Virus record (IMG/VR): IMGVR_UViG_3300044516_001552
Span: 1 to 26,685 of that record
Strand: one strand, 5' to 3'
DNA length: 26,685 nucleotides
DNA from: a virus
The position numbers and the translations under genes are program-made. Below the pieces are notes generated by a model. The model saw only the letters and a list, made by a program, of their open reading frames with translations, was not told where the DNA came from and did not search any database. Positions 24,968 through 26,685 of the stretch are shown here, piece by piece (position 1 is the first letter of the stretch; every line of letters begins with the position of its first letter).

Positions 24968-26119
24968 ATGAACAAGAATGCAAAAGCTTTCGTTTCCGCT
25001 GCAACTGAAGTTTTTGGTCCCAATGCGATTATCACCCGTGATGACATTCAAGCGGTTGTTGAGAATCGGAAAGTTCCGTATCCCTTTTGGTTTGTAACTC
25101 GCCAAGAGTTCCGCGCTGGGCGCGGCAACTACCGTCTGCCAGATTTTCCTGATGGTAATCCTGTTGTTGTGCCTGTTCAAACTCAAGAAGCACCACAACC
25201 AACGGCTACTGTAGAAATGTCTGCAACTGTTCATGTTCTCCGTCAGAAACGGCTTCAAGATGATGTTGACGTTTCTATTCCCGAAAAATATGATGGTTAT
25301 GTTCCTTTTGGTTTTTACAAGGATCTTCTGACCATTATTCAATCACGAAACTTTTTCCCTGTGTTTATCACTGGGCTTTCAGGTAACGGTAAAACCCTGA
25401 TGGTCGAGCAGGTTTGCGCCAATCTTAAACGTGAATGTATTCGCGTTAACGTATCGATTGAAACTGATGAATCTGACCTCATTGGTGGTCCTACTCTTAT
25501 CGATGGCAATGTGGTGTACCGCGATGGTCCTGTTATCACAGCCATGAAACGTGGTGCAATTCTTCTGATCGATGAGATTGACCGTGGTTCGAATAAACTT
25601 ATGTGCCTGCAAGGTATTCTAGAGGGTAAACCATACTTTAACAAAAAGTCTGGTGAGTATATTCATCCGAGTGCTGGCTTCAATATTGTTGCAACGGCTA
25701 ACACCAAAGGGCGTGGTTCAGAAGAAGGTAAGTATTTGTCACAGATTCTTGACGATGCATTCCTTGAGCGTTTCAATATCACTGTTGAACAACAATATCC
25801 CGAGTCTCGCGTCGAACTGAAGATTCTAAAGCCTCTGCTGAATGATAATGAGTTTGCCGAGAATCTGGTGAAATGGGCTGATGTTATTCGCAAGACCTTT
25901 AATGAAGGTGGTGTGGATGAAATTATCTCTACTCGCCGACTGGTGCATATTGCAAAAACTTATAGCATCTTTAAAGATCGTCAAAAAGCAATTCAACTAT
26001 GTGTGAATCGTTTTGATGAAGAAACCAAACTGGCGTTTCTTGATCTGTACACGAAAGTTGATGTTAAGGTTGCAGAGGCAAACACCGCCACAACCAATGT
26101 TGATGAGTTGCCTTTCTAA
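24968..26119 (+). CDS. cobS: CobS-like AAA+ ATPase (MoxR type)
   Basis: A 383-residue protein from ATG 24968, six bases after GGAG; an in-frame ATG at 24893 lies upstream of the promoter and is rejected. Walker A GLSGNGKT (136-143), the DLIGG element (170-174), Walker B LLIDEID (199-205), and sensor 1 N245 in ATANTKG are clear. The arrangement fits MoxR/CobS ATPases, which work with VWA-domain partners; the CobT-like VWA protein at 6640 is the obvious candidate. In phages a cobalt-insertion role is unproven. It ends 11 bases before the exonuclease start. Confidence 0.88.
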   Translation: MNKNAKAFVSAATEVFGPNAIITRDDIQAVVENRKVPYPFWFVTRQEFRAGRGNYRLPDFPDGNPVVVPVQTQEAPQPTATVEMSATVHVLRQKRLQDDVDVSIPEKYDGYVPFGFYKDLLTIIQSRNFFPVFITGLSGNGKTLMVEQVCANLKRECIRVNVSIETDESDLIGGPTLIDGNVVYRDGPVITAMKRGAILLIDEIDRGSNKLMCLQGILEGKPYFNKKSGEYIHPSAGFNIVATANTKGRGSEEGKYLSQILDDAFLERFNITVEQQYPESRVELKILKPLLNDNEFAENLVKWADVIRKTFNEGGVDEIISTRRLVHIAKTYSIFKDRQKAIQLCVNRFDEETKLAFLDLYTKVDVKVAEANTATTNVDELPF

Positions 26120-26130
26120 AGGAGATAAAG

Positions 26131-26685
26131 ATTTTTATCTTTGATGTAGAAACACTTGGTAAGAAGTCCAGTGCTGCCATCCTTTCGATGGCAGCCGTTC
26201 ACTTCGATCCTGTTAAAAAACCATCTTTTGATGAGATGAAAGCATCCGCCTTTTTTGTGAAATTGAATGCAAAGGATCAACTTACAAGGTTGAAAAGGTC
26301 GATTACTAAATCATCCGTTGATTGGTGGGAAAAACAGTGTGATAACGTAAAGATTAAATCTTTCAGGCCACATGCAAATGATGTACTCTTTGAGGATGGC
26401 TATGAAATGCTTCGTGAATGGGCTAAATCTTTTAAAGATAACAAGTCTTGGGTCTGGGCAAGAGGTAATCTAGACCAACTGGTCATGGACGATATTGAGG
26501 AACAACTGGGGCTTGATCCTGTCTTTTCATACTCCCGGTGGCGGGACGTAAGAACTGCTATCGATATTTTCTATGACACCGAAAACGGTTATGTTGATGT
26601 TAGCCATGAAGGTTTTAAGTCTGAACTTATGATAACAAAACATGACCCGGTGGATGATTGTCTCTTGGATGCCATGATGTTGCTT
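26131..26685 (+). CDS. DEDD-type 3'-5' exonuclease, partial, with an apparent ATT start
   Basis: Open to the right edge (185 codons). IFIFDVETLGKKSSAAILSMAAV is the ExoI motif with D5 and E7. Later DQLVMDDIEEQL and KHDPVDDCLLDAMMLL supply the second aspartate and the H/D of ExoIII. This fits an RNase T/Rv2179c-like exonuclease fold. In-frame codons after the upstream TGA (26104) contain no ATG, GTG or TTG before the motif; AAAGGAG lies six bases before ATT 26131. The next in-frame ATG would delete the catalytic motif. Confidence 0.78.
   Translation, partial: MFIFDVETLGKKSSAAILSMAAVHFDPVKKPSFDEMKASAFFVKLNAKDQLTRLKRSITKSSVDWWEKQCDNVKIKSFRPHANDVLFEDGYEMLREWAKSFKDNKSWVWARGNLDQLVMDDIEEQLGLDPVFSYSRWRDVRTAIDIFYDTENGYVDVSHEGFKSELMITKHDPVDDCLLDAMMLL

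Overview
The window is a piece of a large tailed-phage genome. Every gene I can support is on the + strand, packed with start/stop overlaps and good AGGAG-type ribosome sites. The gene set (class I ribonucleotide reductase, a T4 RNase H-type 5' exonuclease, a DUF6433 protein, a CobS-like AAA+ ATPase, a CobT-like VWA protein, a 2OG-Fe(II) oxygenase and many small phage families) suggests a T4-related myovirus of a proteobacterium. The promoters are sigma70-like. Host and genus cannot be fixed from the window alone.

Layout. (1) 1-10217, AT-rich: end of nrdA, an unknown gene, a thioredoxin, nrdB, a zinc-ribbon protein, a Seg/GIY-YIG-like protein, a WYL_2-type SH3-fold protein, rnh, DUF6433, four small conserved genes, then the VWA/metallopeptidase protein, the oxygenase and three small genes. 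Two strong TTGACA-type promoters, each with its own inverted repeat, start new units at 5.9 and 6.6 kb. (2) 10218-10382: non-coding boundary with strong inverted repeats. (3) 10383 to about 19.1 kb: a visibly GC-richer island of about 30 mostly tiny genes in short operons. It also holds a Gp88-family protein, a membrane-anchored SleB-type cell-wall hydrolase and an AAA+ ATPase. (4) 19.1-24.8 kb: composition returns to AT-rich in one long, tightly overlapped operon of small phage proteins, including three tandem paralogues and several tiny membrane proteins. (5) 24.9 kb to the end: a separate promoter, the CobS-like ATPase, and a DEDD-type exonuclease that runs off the window.

The most striking signal is the regulatory architecture of the island. 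Eleven core promoters share one pattern: TTGCCA, a fixed 16-bp spacer whose right half is conserved (CYGGNNCCTG), then TANAMT. Each is preceded by a palindrome GTTG-N8-CAAC. In nine units the palindrome starts exactly 30 bp before the -35. In the other two the offset is 18 and 41 bp, changes of 12 and 11 bp, about one helical turn each way. This is the geometry expected of a DNA-bound activator contacting RNA polymerase. Three more palindromes have no obvious promoter. One promoter-leader unit is duplicated and may encode a small RNA.

Other notable points are two genes that appear to start at non-AUG isoleucine codons (ATA at 2130, ATT at 26131) behind strong ribosome sites, and a 525-bp palindrome-rich intergenic region (12774-13298) with a near-consensus Fur box and a TetR-operator-like palindrome. 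All functional statements rest on motifs read by eye and on remembered family features; no database search was run.
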